Assembly (NCBI GenBank): GCA_903939555.1
Contig: CAJAHV010000269.1
Span: 1 to 20,122, forward strand
Direction: 5' to 3'
Length of the DNA stretch: 20,122 nt
Origin: an uncultured Alphaproteobacteria bacterium
GTDB lineage: Bacteria; Pseudomonadota; Alphaproteobacteria; Sphingomonadales; Sphingomonadaceae
Notes under the pieces: model-generated
Told to the model about the DNA's origin: nothing
The model's input: only the letters and a program-made list of their open reading frames with translations
Databases searched by the model: none
Position numbers and translations under genes: made by a program
Shown: positions 13,831 to 20,122 of the stretch, one piece after another
Position numbering within the stretch: position 1 is the first letter of the stretch
Layout: every line of letters starts with the position of its first letter

Positions 13831-14566
13831 CCAGAAGCGCGCCAAAACCGTCCATCTGGTCCCTGATGCCGTGACTGCGCAGCGCATGCCAGTAGGTTGC
13901 CGTGTTGATAGCGATAACCGGCTTTTCGAGCCAGAATTCCGCCACCGCGGCAACCCGGGCAAAGGCCAGATTGGTGCCGCACTGGATGATCGCATCGACG
14001 CTGGGATCATCGACCTCCTCGATGGCGCGTTTCAGGGTACGCTCGCTTTCATGGGCAATCAGCATCGGGCTGGCGCATTGCAGCCCCTTGATGGCGACAA
14101 CTTCATAGCCCTGATCCTCGAAGAAGCGCCGCACCTGCTTGTCGCCAACCGGCATATAGGGGGTGATGATGCTGATGCGCTTCGCTCCGCCCAATGCCTT
14201 GATCGCGGCGTCACAGGCATGGCTGCCCATGATGACCGGCTTGCCGGTCTGTTCTTCGAGCCGCTGCAGCATGGCATCGGCGCCATCGGCGCCATCCCAG
14301 AAGGTCTCCGCCGACATGCCCATCACCACGGCGTCGGGCGCCATGCTCATCGCCACATCGACAGCGCCGCTGGTGGCGGCACGGATATTGCCAAGCATGA
14401 CCATAAAGCTCTCGTCATCGGTGACGCGCGTGTCGGGAATGCTGATGCGGGCGAAATGGTTGGTCACCCCGCGTGGCCGCATCGAATCATATTCGGGTTG
14501 CACGCTGGTGTTGGTCGACGGTGCCACCACCGCGAATTTTGCCCGATAGCCCAGTGAATCGCCCAT
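13820..14566 (-). CDS. Maleate cis-trans isomerase / Asp-Glu racemase-fold protein 1, lacking the canonical cysteines
   Basis: A 248-residue protein of the maleate isomerase / arylmalonate decarboxylase family (two-lobed Asp/Glu racemase fold). The family N-terminus is clear (FAVVAPSTNTSVQPE, GVTNHFARI), as is the C-terminal half (KPVIAINTATYWHALR). Members use cysteines before a glycine-flanked turn in each lobe. Here the first position reads VVMGMSAETF with Met84, and the second reads IIQCGTN, where Gly197 stands directly before Thr-Asn and the cysteine is one residue earlier (Cys196). A further Cys164 in LQCASP is shared with the paralogue. The reaction may therefore differ from maleate isomerisation. 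The ATG at 14566 is chosen because AAGGGA lies 6 bp upstream; a GTG six codons earlier is less likely. First gene of the minus-strand operon. Confidence 0.87.
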   Translation of the reverse strand: MGDSLGYRAKFAVVAPSTNTSVQPEYDSMRPRGVTNHFARISIPDTRVTDDESFMVMLGNIRAATSGAVDVAMSMAPDAVVMGMSAETFWDGADGADAMLQRLEEQTGKPVIMGSHACDAAIKALGGAKRISIITPYMPVGDKQVRRFFEDQGYEVVAIKGLQCASPMLIAHESERTLKRAIEEVDDPSVDAIIQCGTNLAFARVAAVAEFWLEKPVIAINTATYWHALRSHGIRDQMDGFGALLADY

Positions 14567-14806
14567 GTGCTTTCCCTTCGACACAGTGTTACCGGCAACC
14601 TCGGGCCAAGTGTCGCAGCCCCGCCATCTGTGTCCGCTTGGCGGTCATATCGCGCTCGGCGGCGATGCCGCCCCGGCTGGCGGGGTTAGTCCTGTTGCCA
14701 ACGAGTTGCGGCAACCGGCAAACGGCACCGCGTTAAGGAAGGAACTGCCGATGGCCGCAAGGCTTGTTTCGGTATCGAATGTCGCTGCAATGTTCAGGGC
14801 GCGTTG
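14567..14806. other. Divergent promoter region between isomerase-fold protein 1 and the monooxygenase
   Basis: This 240-bp gap should hold the promoters of the minus-strand five-gene operon and the plus-strand three-gene operon. Nested inverted repeats occur at 14694-14715: GTTGCC...GGCAAC with a 10-bp spacer, containing GTTGCGGCAAC, an 11-bp palindrome with one central base. ACACAGTGT near 14580 is another short palindrome. I find no convincing -35/-10 pair and no copy of the TATCCG-N5-CGGATA operator, so control may be by another regulator. Confidence 0.4.
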
Positions 14807-16006
14807 ATGTTCGATCATGATGTCATCATTGCCGGCGGCGGACCGGTAGGCACGGTTGCCGGCTATGCACTGGCCCGCGCCGGCTTGAAGGTGCTTGTCG
14901 TCGAAGCCGATTCGCATTGCGCCGAGGATCTGCGCGCCTCGACCTTCCACCCGTCGAGCCTCGAAATGCTGGCGGCGCTGGGCGTGCTCGACGAGATGCT
15001 GCCAATGGGGTTGAAGGCGCCAGTCTATCAGTATCGCATCCGCCAGACCGGAGAGATTCTCGCGTTCGACCTTGGCGAACTTGCCGACCGCACACCCTAT
15101 CCCTTCCGCCTGCAATGCGAACAATGGCAATTGGCACGGCTGCTTGCCGGTCGCATCGACGCCATGCCGGGCAGCGAAATGGCGTTTTCGCGCCGGATCG
15201 TGCATTTCACCCAGGATGAAGACGGCGTCACCGTCGACCTTGAAACGCCGACCGCCATCGAAAGCCGACGCTGCCGCTATCTGGTTGCCGCCGATGGCGC
15301 CAATTCGATCGTCCGCAAATGGCTGGGAGTCGGCTTCACGGGCTTCACCTACCCTGAAAAATTCCTGTGCCTGTCGACCAACGAGCCGCTGGAAACCCAT
15401 TTCGACCGGCTCGCCTATGTCAATTATGTCGCCGATCCGGCCGATTGGCATGTCCTGCTGCGTGTGCCGCGCCTCTGGCGGGTGCTGGTGTCGGCGGACG
15501 AGGCCACACCGGACGCCGAGCTCAAGTCCGATGCCAATGCCGCTGCCGTGTTCAACCGGCTGCTCGGCCCCGAAGCGCGGGTCGAAACCGTGCACCGCAC
15601 CATATATCGCGTTCACCAGCGCGTCGCCGAACGCTATGATCATGGCCGGGTCATGCTGATCGGCGATGCGGCACATCTCAACAACCCGCTTGGCGGGCTG
15701 GGCATGAACAGCGGTATCCATGATGCCATCAACCTTGCCGAAAAACTGCCGCAGATCATCCTCGATGGCGCCGAGGCCGCGCCCTTGCTGGCGCGGTTCG
15801 ACCGGCAGCGCCGCACGGTAATGCACAATTTCATCCAGGCGCAGACTATCGCCAACAAAAAGCTGATCGAGATCAACGACCCCGTCGCCCGCGCCGAAAC
15901 CTTTGCCAGCATGCGCGCGGTCAACAATGATCCCGACAGGCGCCGCGAATATCTCTACACTCAGGCGATGTTCAAAAGCCTTGATGACGCGGCGGCGATC
16001 CAGTGA
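14807..16006 (+). CDS. FAD-dependent aromatic-ring monooxygenase (group A, PHBH fold)
   Basis: A 399-residue single-component flavin monooxygenase. The FAD motif VIIAGGGPVGTVAGYALARA starts near residue 7 (Gly10-Gly15), the DG motif is AADGANSIVRKW (Asp163), and the second FAD motif is LIGDAAHLNNPLGGLGMNSG (Gly286-Asp287), followed by IHDAINLAEKL. This set defines the para-hydroxybenzoate hydroxylase-like group A, which uses NAD(P)H and O2 to hydroxylate phenolic or related rings. The substrate is unknown; GMNSGIHDA is usual for ring hydroxylases rather than ubiquinone-pathway enzymes. The ATG at 14807 is preferred over the TTG just before it, with AGGGCG upstream. The stop overlaps the GTG start of isomerase-fold protein 2 (GTGA). 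First gene of the plus-strand operon. Confidence 0.92.
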   Translation: MFDHDVIIAGGGPVGTVAGYALARAGLKVLVVEADSHCAEDLRASTFHPSSLEMLAALGVLDEMLPMGLKAPVYQYRIRQTGEILAFDLGELADRTPYPFRLQCEQWQLARLLAGRIDAMPGSEMAFSRRIVHFTQDEDGVTVDLETPTAIESRRCRYLVAADGANSIVRKWLGVGFTGFTYPEKFLCLSTNEPLETHFDRLAYVNYVADPADWHVLLRVPRLWRVLVSADEATPDAELKSDANAAAVFNRLLGPEARVETVHRTIYRVHQRVAERYDHGRVMLIGDAAHLNNPLGGLGMNSGIHDAINLAEKLPQIILDGAEAAPLLARFDRQRRTVMHNFIQAQTIANKKLIEINDPVARAETFASMRAVNNDPDRRREYLYTQAMFKSLDDAAAIQ

Positions 16007-16788
16007 GCGACGTGCCCATGGTGCCAGTCCGCGCCACCGCAACAAACCAGGATTCCCGCGGCTGGCGGGCCAAGATGGCGGTGCTCGGGCCGTCGACCAA
16101 CACCATTGTCCAGCCCGACATGGACGACCTGCGCGTGCCCGGCGTCACCGCCCATTATGCCCGCATCTTTGTCGAGAACCTGCCGGTTGGCGACAATGCC
16201 AGCTTCAAGGCCTTGACCGACGCGATCACGCTCAGCGTCGATGAAGCCGTCAAATCGGTGCTGACCTGCCAGCCCGATTATATCGTCATGGGCATGTCGG
16301 CGATCACCTTTTATGGCGGCATCGCCGGTGCCGAGTCGTTTCGCGCCCGCATCGCGGCGCTGTCGGGGCTGGGGGTTTCCACCGGCGCCATCGCCACTGC
16401 CGAAGCCCTGAAGCGCTTCGGGGCAAAGCGCGTCTCCTTCCTGTCGCCCTATTTCCCCAACGCCAATGCCGAAGTACGGAACTTCTTCGAAGAATCGGGC
16501 TTCACCGTTGTGCGCGACCACTGCCTGCAATGCGCCTCTCCGGTCGCCATCGCCCAGGTGCCGGATGAACGGTTGCGGCACGTACTGGCCGAACTCGATG
16601 GCCCCGATGTCGATGCCATCGTCCAGGTCGGCACCAACCTGTCGATGCTCGACCTGTCGGCGGCGGCCGAAAAAGTGCTTGGCAAACCGGTCATCTCGAT
16701 CAACGCCGCGACCTGGTGGCATGCCCTGCGCGCCATCGGCATCGATGATGCGGTGTGGGGCAAAGGCAGCCTGCTCGAACGCTTTTGA
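16003..16788 (+). CDS. Maleate cis-trans isomerase / Asp-Glu racemase-fold protein 2, lacking the canonical cysteines
   Basis: A 261-residue paralogue of the protein at 13820-14566. Shared blocks are AVLGPSTNTIVQPD, GVTAHYARI, IVMGMSAITF, LQCASPVAIA and KPVISINAATWWHALR. The first catalytic-cysteine position is Met98. In the second lobe the sequence is IVQVGTN: Gly210 lies before Thr-Asn and the neighbouring residue is Val209 where the paralogue has Cys, so no cysteine remains near either expected site. Cys177 in LQCASP is kept. This makes a classical racemase or maleate isomerase reaction unlikely; it may have a different chemistry or act with its paralogue. The GTG at 16003 overlaps the monooxygenase stop; an ATG at 16018 is the alternative. 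Flavoprotein 2 follows after 56 bp. Confidence 0.86.
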   Translation: MSDVPMVPVRATATNQDSRGWRAKMAVLGPSTNTIVQPDMDDLRVPGVTAHYARIFVENLPVGDNASFKALTDAITLSVDEAVKSVLTCQPDYIVMGMSAITFYGGIAGAESFRARIAALSGLGVSTGAIATAEALKRFGAKRVSFLSPYFPNANAEVRNFFEESGFTVVRDHCLQCASPVAIAQVPDERLRHVLAELDGPDVDAIVQVGTNLSMLDLSAAAEKVLGKPVISINAATWWHALRAIGIDDAVWGKGSLLERF

Positions 16789-16844
16789 TGCCCGGCTTGA
16801 TCTGCCGGACTTGATATGCGCTGCAAAACCGTGATGCTGGCGGC

Positions 16845-18233
16845 ATGACTCACTTCGAATTCACCATCCCGGTACTCGTCATCGGCGGCGGCGCCTGTGG
16901 CGCGGTGGCGGCGCTCGCCGCGCGCACCGCCGGTGCCGATGTGTTGCTGATCGAACAGGATGCCCGTCCCGCTGGCACCACAGCCATGTCGCAGGGCCTC
17001 ATGTGCGCCGCCGGCACCGCCCAGCAAGCCGCGCTGGGCATCGAGGACAGCGCCGACATCCTGTATGCCGACATCATCGCCAAGACGCAGGGCCAGACCG
17101 ATCCGGTGATCGCCCGCGCCATCGCCGACCATTCGGGGCCGACGCTCGACTGGCTGACCCGCGATATCGGCTACCCCTTCGAACTCGATACCGGCTTTCG
17201 GGCGGCCTATGGCCATAGCCGGCAGCGCATGCACGGCTGGCCGGCGCATGGCGGGCACGACATGGTGCAGTTGCTCCACCAGAAACTCGCCGACCATGGT
17301 GTCGACGTGCTGTTCGGGGCGCGCCTTGTCGACATCATCAGCACCCGCGCCGGCCATATAGACGGGGTGGTCGTCGAACGCCCCGATGGCGTCCGCGAAA
17401 CTATCGGCTGCGGCGCGCTGGTCCTCGCCAGCGGCGGCTTTGCCGCCAATCACGCCATGGTCAGCCAACATATGCCCGAGGCCGCGACGGCAAAGCACAA
17501 CGGCCATGAAGGCAATCGCGGCGATGGCATCTGGCTCGGTGCCGGACTGGGTGCCGCCGTCGCCGACATGGGCAGCTATCAGGGCTATGCCATGCTCGCC
17601 GATCCGCACGGCATCACCGTACCGCCCGGCGTGCTGGTCGAGGGCGGCTTTCTCGTCAATAATCGCGGCGAACGCTTCGTCAACGAAATCGCCGATATCG
17701 CCGGCATGGTGCACCCGGTGATGATGCAGCCCGGCGGTACCGCCTGGGTGGTGTTCGACGCCGCGATCGAGGCCAGAACCGCCTATACGCTGGAAGTCCG
17801 GCAATTGCAGGACACCGGCGCAATCCGCGTTGCCGCCAACATGGCCGCGCTCGCCGCGATCACCGGCGGTGACCCCTTGACGCTGGCCGCGACGCTGGCC
17901 GCCGCCGATGCTGCCGCCGCCAGCCGCGCCCCCGATACCGAAGGGCGCGACTGGGGCGATGATCACCCGCCGCGCTGGCCGCTGCATCTCGTCAAGGTCT
18001 GCGGCGGCATCTATCACACCCAGGGCGGGTTGCAGATCGACGGCAACGCACGGGTATTGTTCGGGGATGGCAGCGGTTTCGCCAATCTGTTCGCCGGGGG
18101 CGGCGCGGCGCGGGGCGTTTCGGGACCCAGTTACTGGGGCTATCTGCCGGCCATGGGGCTGGGGTCGGCGATCACGCTTGGCAGGATTGCCGGTGCTGCT
18201 GCTGCTGCTGCTGCTGCTGCTGGCACACCGTAA
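16845..18233 (+). CDS. FAD-binding dehydrogenase 2 (FAD_binding_2), paralogue of dehydrogenase 1
   Basis: A 462-residue soluble flavoprotein. VLVIGGGACGAVAALAAR near residue 10 is the FAD motif, followed by LIEQD and GTTAMSQGL. The active-site-like motif is YHTQGG (His391), and the C-terminal FAD segment is NLFAGGGAARGVSGPSYWGY. Long stretches parallel dehydrogenase 1, including RPDGVRETIGCGALVLAS against RPDGAREAIGCAALILAC, so the two are paralogues that probably act on related compounds, reducing or oxidising a C=C bond. It is the last gene of the operon starting with the ring monooxygenase. The extreme C-terminus is nine alanines followed by GTP, encoded by a (GCT)9 run that looks like an unstable extension rather than part of the fold. 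Confidence 0.9.
   Translation: MTHFEFTIPVLVIGGGACGAVAALAARTAGADVLLIEQDARPAGTTAMSQGLMCAAGTAQQAALGIEDSADILYADIIAKTQGQTDPVIARAIADHSGPTLDWLTRDIGYPFELDTGFRAAYGHSRQRMHGWPAHGGHDMVQLLHQKLADHGVDVLFGARLVDIISTRAGHIDGVVVERPDGVRETIGCGALVLASGGFAANHAMVSQHMPEAATAKHNGHEGNRGDGIWLGAGLGAAVADMGSYQGYAMLADPHGITVPPGVLVEGGFLVNNRGERFVNEIADIAGMVHPVMMQPGGTAWVVFDAAIEARTAYTLEVRQLQDTGAIRVAANMAALAAITGGDPLTLAATLAAADAAAASRAPDTEGRDWGDDHPPRWPLHLVKVCGGIYHTQGGLQIDGNARVLFGDGSGFANLFAGGGAARGVSGPSYWGYLPAMGLGSAITLGRIAGAAAAAAAAAGTP
18195..18221 (+). repeat. (GCT)9 trinucleotide microsatellite at the 3' end of dehydrogenase 2
   Basis: Nine uninterrupted GCT codons encode a nine-alanine tail four codons before the stop. Neighbouring alanine codons in the same gene are mostly GCC/GCG, so the pure GCT run is atypical codon use and points to slippage expansion. 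Length changes would keep the frame. Confidence 0.9.
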
Positions 18234-18243
18234 CGCGCCACGA

Positions 18244-18255
18244 CCGGCAAGCCGG
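18244..18255. terminator. Weak hairpin between convergent genes
   Basis: CCGGC-AA-GCCGG lies in the 42-bp gap between the convergent dehydrogenase 2 and HPr genes. The loop is very short and there is no T-run, so termination here is only suggested by position. Confidence 0.25.
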
Positions 18256-18275
18256 CATCATATCCGGGCTGGCAG

Positions 18276-18569
18276 CTATTCTTCACCGAACTTGTCGAGC
18301 ACCAGGCCCGAGAGTTTTGCCACGGCGGCTTCGGCCTCAGGGCCGGTGGCGGAAATTTCGATGCTGTCGCCAATGCCGGCGGCGAGCATCATCAGCCCCA
18401 TTATCGACGTGCCGGTGACGCTGGAACCATCGTGGCTGACGGTCACCTCGGCGTTGAAGCCGCTTGCCATGGTGACGAACTTGGCGCTGGCGCGGGCGTG
18501 CAGGCCGCGCTTGTTGGTGATGGGAACCTGGACGGGGCCGATGGCGGCCGGGCCGGCGGGCGTGTTCAA
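18276..18569 (-). CDS. ptsH: Phosphocarrier protein HPr of the regulatory PTS
   Basis: A 97-residue HPr. The phosphorylatable histidine is His24 in RGLHARASAKFV, and the regulatory serine is Ser55 in TGTSIMGLMMLAAG, the residue modified by HPr kinase. The protein carries phosphate from enzyme I to EIIA; in alphaproteobacteria this branch usually has no sugar permease and serves regulation of carbon, nitrogen and envelope processes. The start is a TTG at 18569 overlapping the EIIA stop (TTGA); there is no in-frame ATG or GTG before the conserved core, so the rare TTG start and an N-terminal extension of about 10 residues are accepted. Last gene of the string HprK/RapZ - EIIA - HPr. Confidence 0.92.
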   Translation of the reverse strand: MNTPAGPAAIGPVQVPITNKRGLHARASAKFVTMASGFNAEVTVSHDGSSVTGTSIMGLMMLAAGIGDSIEISATGPEAEAAVAKLSGLVLDKFGEE

Positions 18570-18967
18570 ATCGCTTCGCCCAGCATCTTTGACGCAACGG
18601 CGATATATTTGCGCCCGGCTTCCTGCGCGGCGTCCACAGCGGCGGATACCGTCATGGTCTTGCGCACGCTGGACAGCTTGATCAGCATCGGCAGATTGAC
18701 CCCGGCGATGACATCGACGTTCGGGCCCATCAGCGAGATCGCCAGGTTGGAGGGCGTGCCGCCAAGCAGGTCAGTCAGCATGATGACACCCTGTCCGGCG
18801 TCGCAGCGCTGCACGGCGGCGGCGATTTCGGCGCGGCGCAGTTCCATATCATCTTCGGCTTCGATGCAGATCGCTTCGATTCGCGGCTGCTGGCCAACGA
18901 CATGTTCGGTCGCAGCCAGGAATTCGGCGGCCAGGCGACCATGGGTGACAAGAACGAGACCAATCAT
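18566..18967 (-). CDS. PTS EIIA component, mannose family
   Basis: A 133-residue EIIA-Man-type protein. The active-site histidine is His9 in LVTHGRLA, and VIMLTDLLGGTPSNLA (about 61-76) is the family signature. It accepts phosphate from HPr. No EIIB, EIIC or EIID gene is adjacent, which fits the regulatory rather than transport PTS of alphaproteobacteria. The ATG at 18967 overlaps the RapZ stop (ATGA), and its own stop overlaps the HPr TTG start, so translation of the three genes is coupled. Confidence 0.93.
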   Translation of the reverse strand: MIGLVLVTHGRLAAEFLAATEHVVGQQPRIEAICIEAEDDMELRRAEIAAAVQRCDAGQGVIMLTDLLGGTPSNLAISLMGPNVDVIAGVNLPMLIKLSSVRKTMTVSAAVDAAQEAGRKYIAVASKMLGEAI

Positions 18968-20122
18968 GCGGCGCCTTGCTCACCCGTTCCGGGAGCCGCT
19001 GTCAATATGGCGGCGTCATTGCCGTGCTTGCCGACATCGCGATGGACCAGCAACGGCGCATGGCCGGCGGCAGCAAGGCGAGCCTCGAGTTCGCGTGACA
19101 CCACCACGCTGCGATGACGGCCACCGGTGCAGCCGATGGCGATGGTGACATAGGCCTTGCCCTCCCGCCCATAGCCCGGCAGCAGCGTGAGCAGCAGGTC
19201 GGCAATGCGATCGATCGCCGGCGCATAGGCGGGATCGCCCGACACAAAGGCCGCCACCGCCGGGTCTTCACCCGTCAGCGGCCGCAGCGCCATGTCCCAG
19301 TGCGGATTGGCGAGGAAGCGCATGTCGAACACCAGATCGGCATTGCGCGGCAGGCCATGGGCAAAACCGAAAGACTGGATCGTTACCGTCAACGGATGCC
19401 GGCCGCCACGGCCCAACCGTTCGGCGATGCGGCGGCGCAAGTCGGACACCGAAAAATCGGTGGTATCGATGACCATGTCGGCCCAGCGCTTCACTGGCTG
19501 GGTGAGTTCGCGTTCGCGCACCACGCCATCGGCGACCGGCCTGTCGACAGCGAGGGGATGGCGGCGGCGCGTTTCGGAAAAGCGCCGCACCAGTTCGTCA
19601 TCGGCGCAATCGAGATAGATCAGCCGGATATCGACGCCTTCGCTGCGCAGCTCGCGCAGCCACGTCGCCAGCAGCTCGGCATCAAAGGCACGGGTACGGG
19701 TATCGATACCGAAAGCCAGCGGGCGCAGCGGGCCATCACCGGCTTTGGCCGAGGCGAGCAATGTTTCCACCAGTCCCAGCGGCATATTGTCCACCGCTTC
19801 GTAATCAAGGTCCTCCAGCGCCTTCAGCGCTGTCGATTTGCCGGCACCCGACATGCCGCTGATAATCAGCATGGGGAGGCTCGCCAGCGATGGCGGTGTT
19901 GACGGCGATGCAGACAGATGATCGATCACAGTCGCAGTTGATAGCCTGAGGCCATGGACACGCAAAGCCCGTTCGACACGCTGCGGCGCCGAATCCCCAC
20001 AGCCATCGAAACCCAACCACGGGATGGCAACACCGGCAAGATCGCGCCGCGCCGGATCGGGCAGGCGGTCGGGCGACGTCGCCAGATCGAGTGCCAGCAC
20101 GACCGGCGCCCGCGCCAGCGCC
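18964..20122 (-). CDS. rapZ: HPr kinase C-terminus joined in frame to RapZ (partial at the window edge)
   Basis: The reading frame enters at the window edge and continues without a stop to 18964. Its first part (to about 19960) reads VLALDLATSPDRLPDP, VAIPWLGFDG and SAPQRVERAL, which corresponds to the C-terminal end of the short HPr kinase/phosphorylase of alphaproteobacteria. A linker rich in Ser, Pro and Thr (STATVIDHLSASPSTPP) follows. From the ATG at 19872 the sequence is a complete 302-residue RapZ: Walker A GMSGAGKST, DMVIDTTDFS, DMRFLANPHW and GCTGGRHRSV. RapZ is a nucleotide-binding regulator that in enterobacteria steers small-RNA decay controlling amino-sugar synthesis. Either the two are one fusion protein, or RapZ is made from an internal start (ATG 19872 or GTG 19932) without a clear ribosome-binding site. 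A sequencing error removing the HprK stop cannot be excluded. Confidence 0.85.
   Translation of the reverse strand, partial: ALARAPVVLALDLATSPDRLPDPARRDLAGVAIPWLGFDGCGDSAPQRVERALRVHGLRLSTATVIDHLSASPSTPPSLASLPMLIISGMSGAGKSTALKALEDLDYEAVDNMPLGLVETLLASAKAGDGPLRPLAFGIDTRTRAFDAELLATWLRELRSEGVDIRLIYLDCADDELVRRFSETRRRHPLAVDRPVADGVVRERELTQPVKRWADMVIDTTDFSVSDLRRRIAERLGRGGRHPLTVTIQSFGFAHGLPRNADLVFDMRFLANPHWDMALRPLTGEDPAVAAFVSGDPAYAPAIDRIADLLLTLLPGYGREGKAYVTIAIGCTGGRHRSVVVSRELEARLAAAGHAPLLVHRDVGKHGNDAAILTAAPGTGEQGAA
19873..20122 (-). other. hprK: HPr kinase/phosphorylase C-terminal segment within the fused frame
   Basis: This part of the frame matches the end of the minimal alphaproteobacterial HPr kinase: a hydrophobic strand PVVLALDLAT, then the ERLPEP-like DRLPDP, and DGCGDSAPQRVERAL in place of the usual DPFEASAPxKVRLAL ending. 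The Walker A catalytic core and the HPr-binding part lie outside the window. It phosphorylates HPr on the serine seen at residue 55 of the HPr encoded here. Confidence 0.72.

Noticed and set aside
12882..16006. A purine/allantoin pathway (FAD urate hydroxylase, PuuE allantoinase, racemase)
   Set aside because: The racemase-fold proteins belong to the maleate isomerase/AMDase side rather than the hydantoin racemase side, and the methyltransferases, VAO oxidase and dehydrogenases do not fit.
14645..16045. Open frame of 466 codons on the minus strand opposite the monooxygenase
   Set aside because: The plus-strand product has all flavin monooxygenase motifs; the antisense product has none.
13820..16788. 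A nicotinate-type pathway (monooxygenase plus maleate isomerase)
   Set aside because: Both isomerase-fold proteins lack the canonical cysteines, and no ring dioxygenase, deformylase or maleamate amidase is present.
16792..16808. CCGGC-N7-GCCGG hairpin between isomerase-fold protein 2 and dehydrogenase 2
   Set aside because: A 5-bp GC stem is expected by chance at this GC content, there is no T-run, and the genes look like one operon.
16449..18017. Open frame of 522 codons on the minus strand opposite dehydrogenase 2 and isomerase-fold protein 2
   Set aside because: It crosses two real genes on the other strand and is low-complexity in composition.

Overview
The window looks like a chromosomal segment of a GC-rich alphaproteobacterium, most likely a sphingomonad. 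The pointers are a TonB-dependent receptor next to a DUF1838 gene and catabolic flavoenzymes, and the gene order HprK/RapZ - EIIA - HPr typical of the alphaproteobacterial regulatory PTS. No rRNA, tRNA, CRISPR array, transposase or phage gene was seen. Genes are tightly packed, with at least five start/stop overlaps of 4 bp, and almost every real gene carries a long spurious open frame on the opposite strand.

Left part (1-5372). A partial exported alpha/beta hydrolase and a TonB-dependent receptor (both minus) lie downstream of an IclR regulator (minus). A Tat-exported DUF1838 protein (plus) diverges from it. Two nearly identical 19-bp operators (TATCCG-N5-CGGATA) sit in the iclR/DUF1838 promoter and upstream of the receptor gene, so the regulator probably controls itself, the receptor and the DUF1838 gene.

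Middle part (5430-18233). An MFS transporter (minus) is followed by three gene strings: (A, plus) FAD_binding_2 flavoprotein 1 - methyltransferase 1 - small helical protein 1; (B, minus, read from 14566 to 9750) maleate-isomerase-fold protein 1 - NodB/PuuE-type deacetylase - methyltransferase 2 - small helical protein 2 - VAO-type FAD oxidase; (C, plus) FAD aromatic monooxygenase - maleate-isomerase-fold protein 2 - FAD_binding_2 flavoprotein 2. Four gene families therefore occur twice within 11.5 kb. The set reads as an import-and-catabolism locus for an unidentified, probably aromatic or alicyclic, small molecule: uptake by TBDR and MFS, oxidation by four flavoenzymes, C-N or C-C bond handling by the deacetylase and isomerase-fold proteins. 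The role of the two SAM-dependent methyltransferases with their dedicated small partners is unknown. This pairing is the best candidate for something undescribed. The substrate and reaction order are inference.

Right part (18276-20122). A core regulatory PTS string on the minus strand: an HPr kinase C-terminus running in frame and without a stop into RapZ, then EIIA of the mannose family, then HPr, all overlapping by 4 bp. It has no evident functional link with the catabolic locus.
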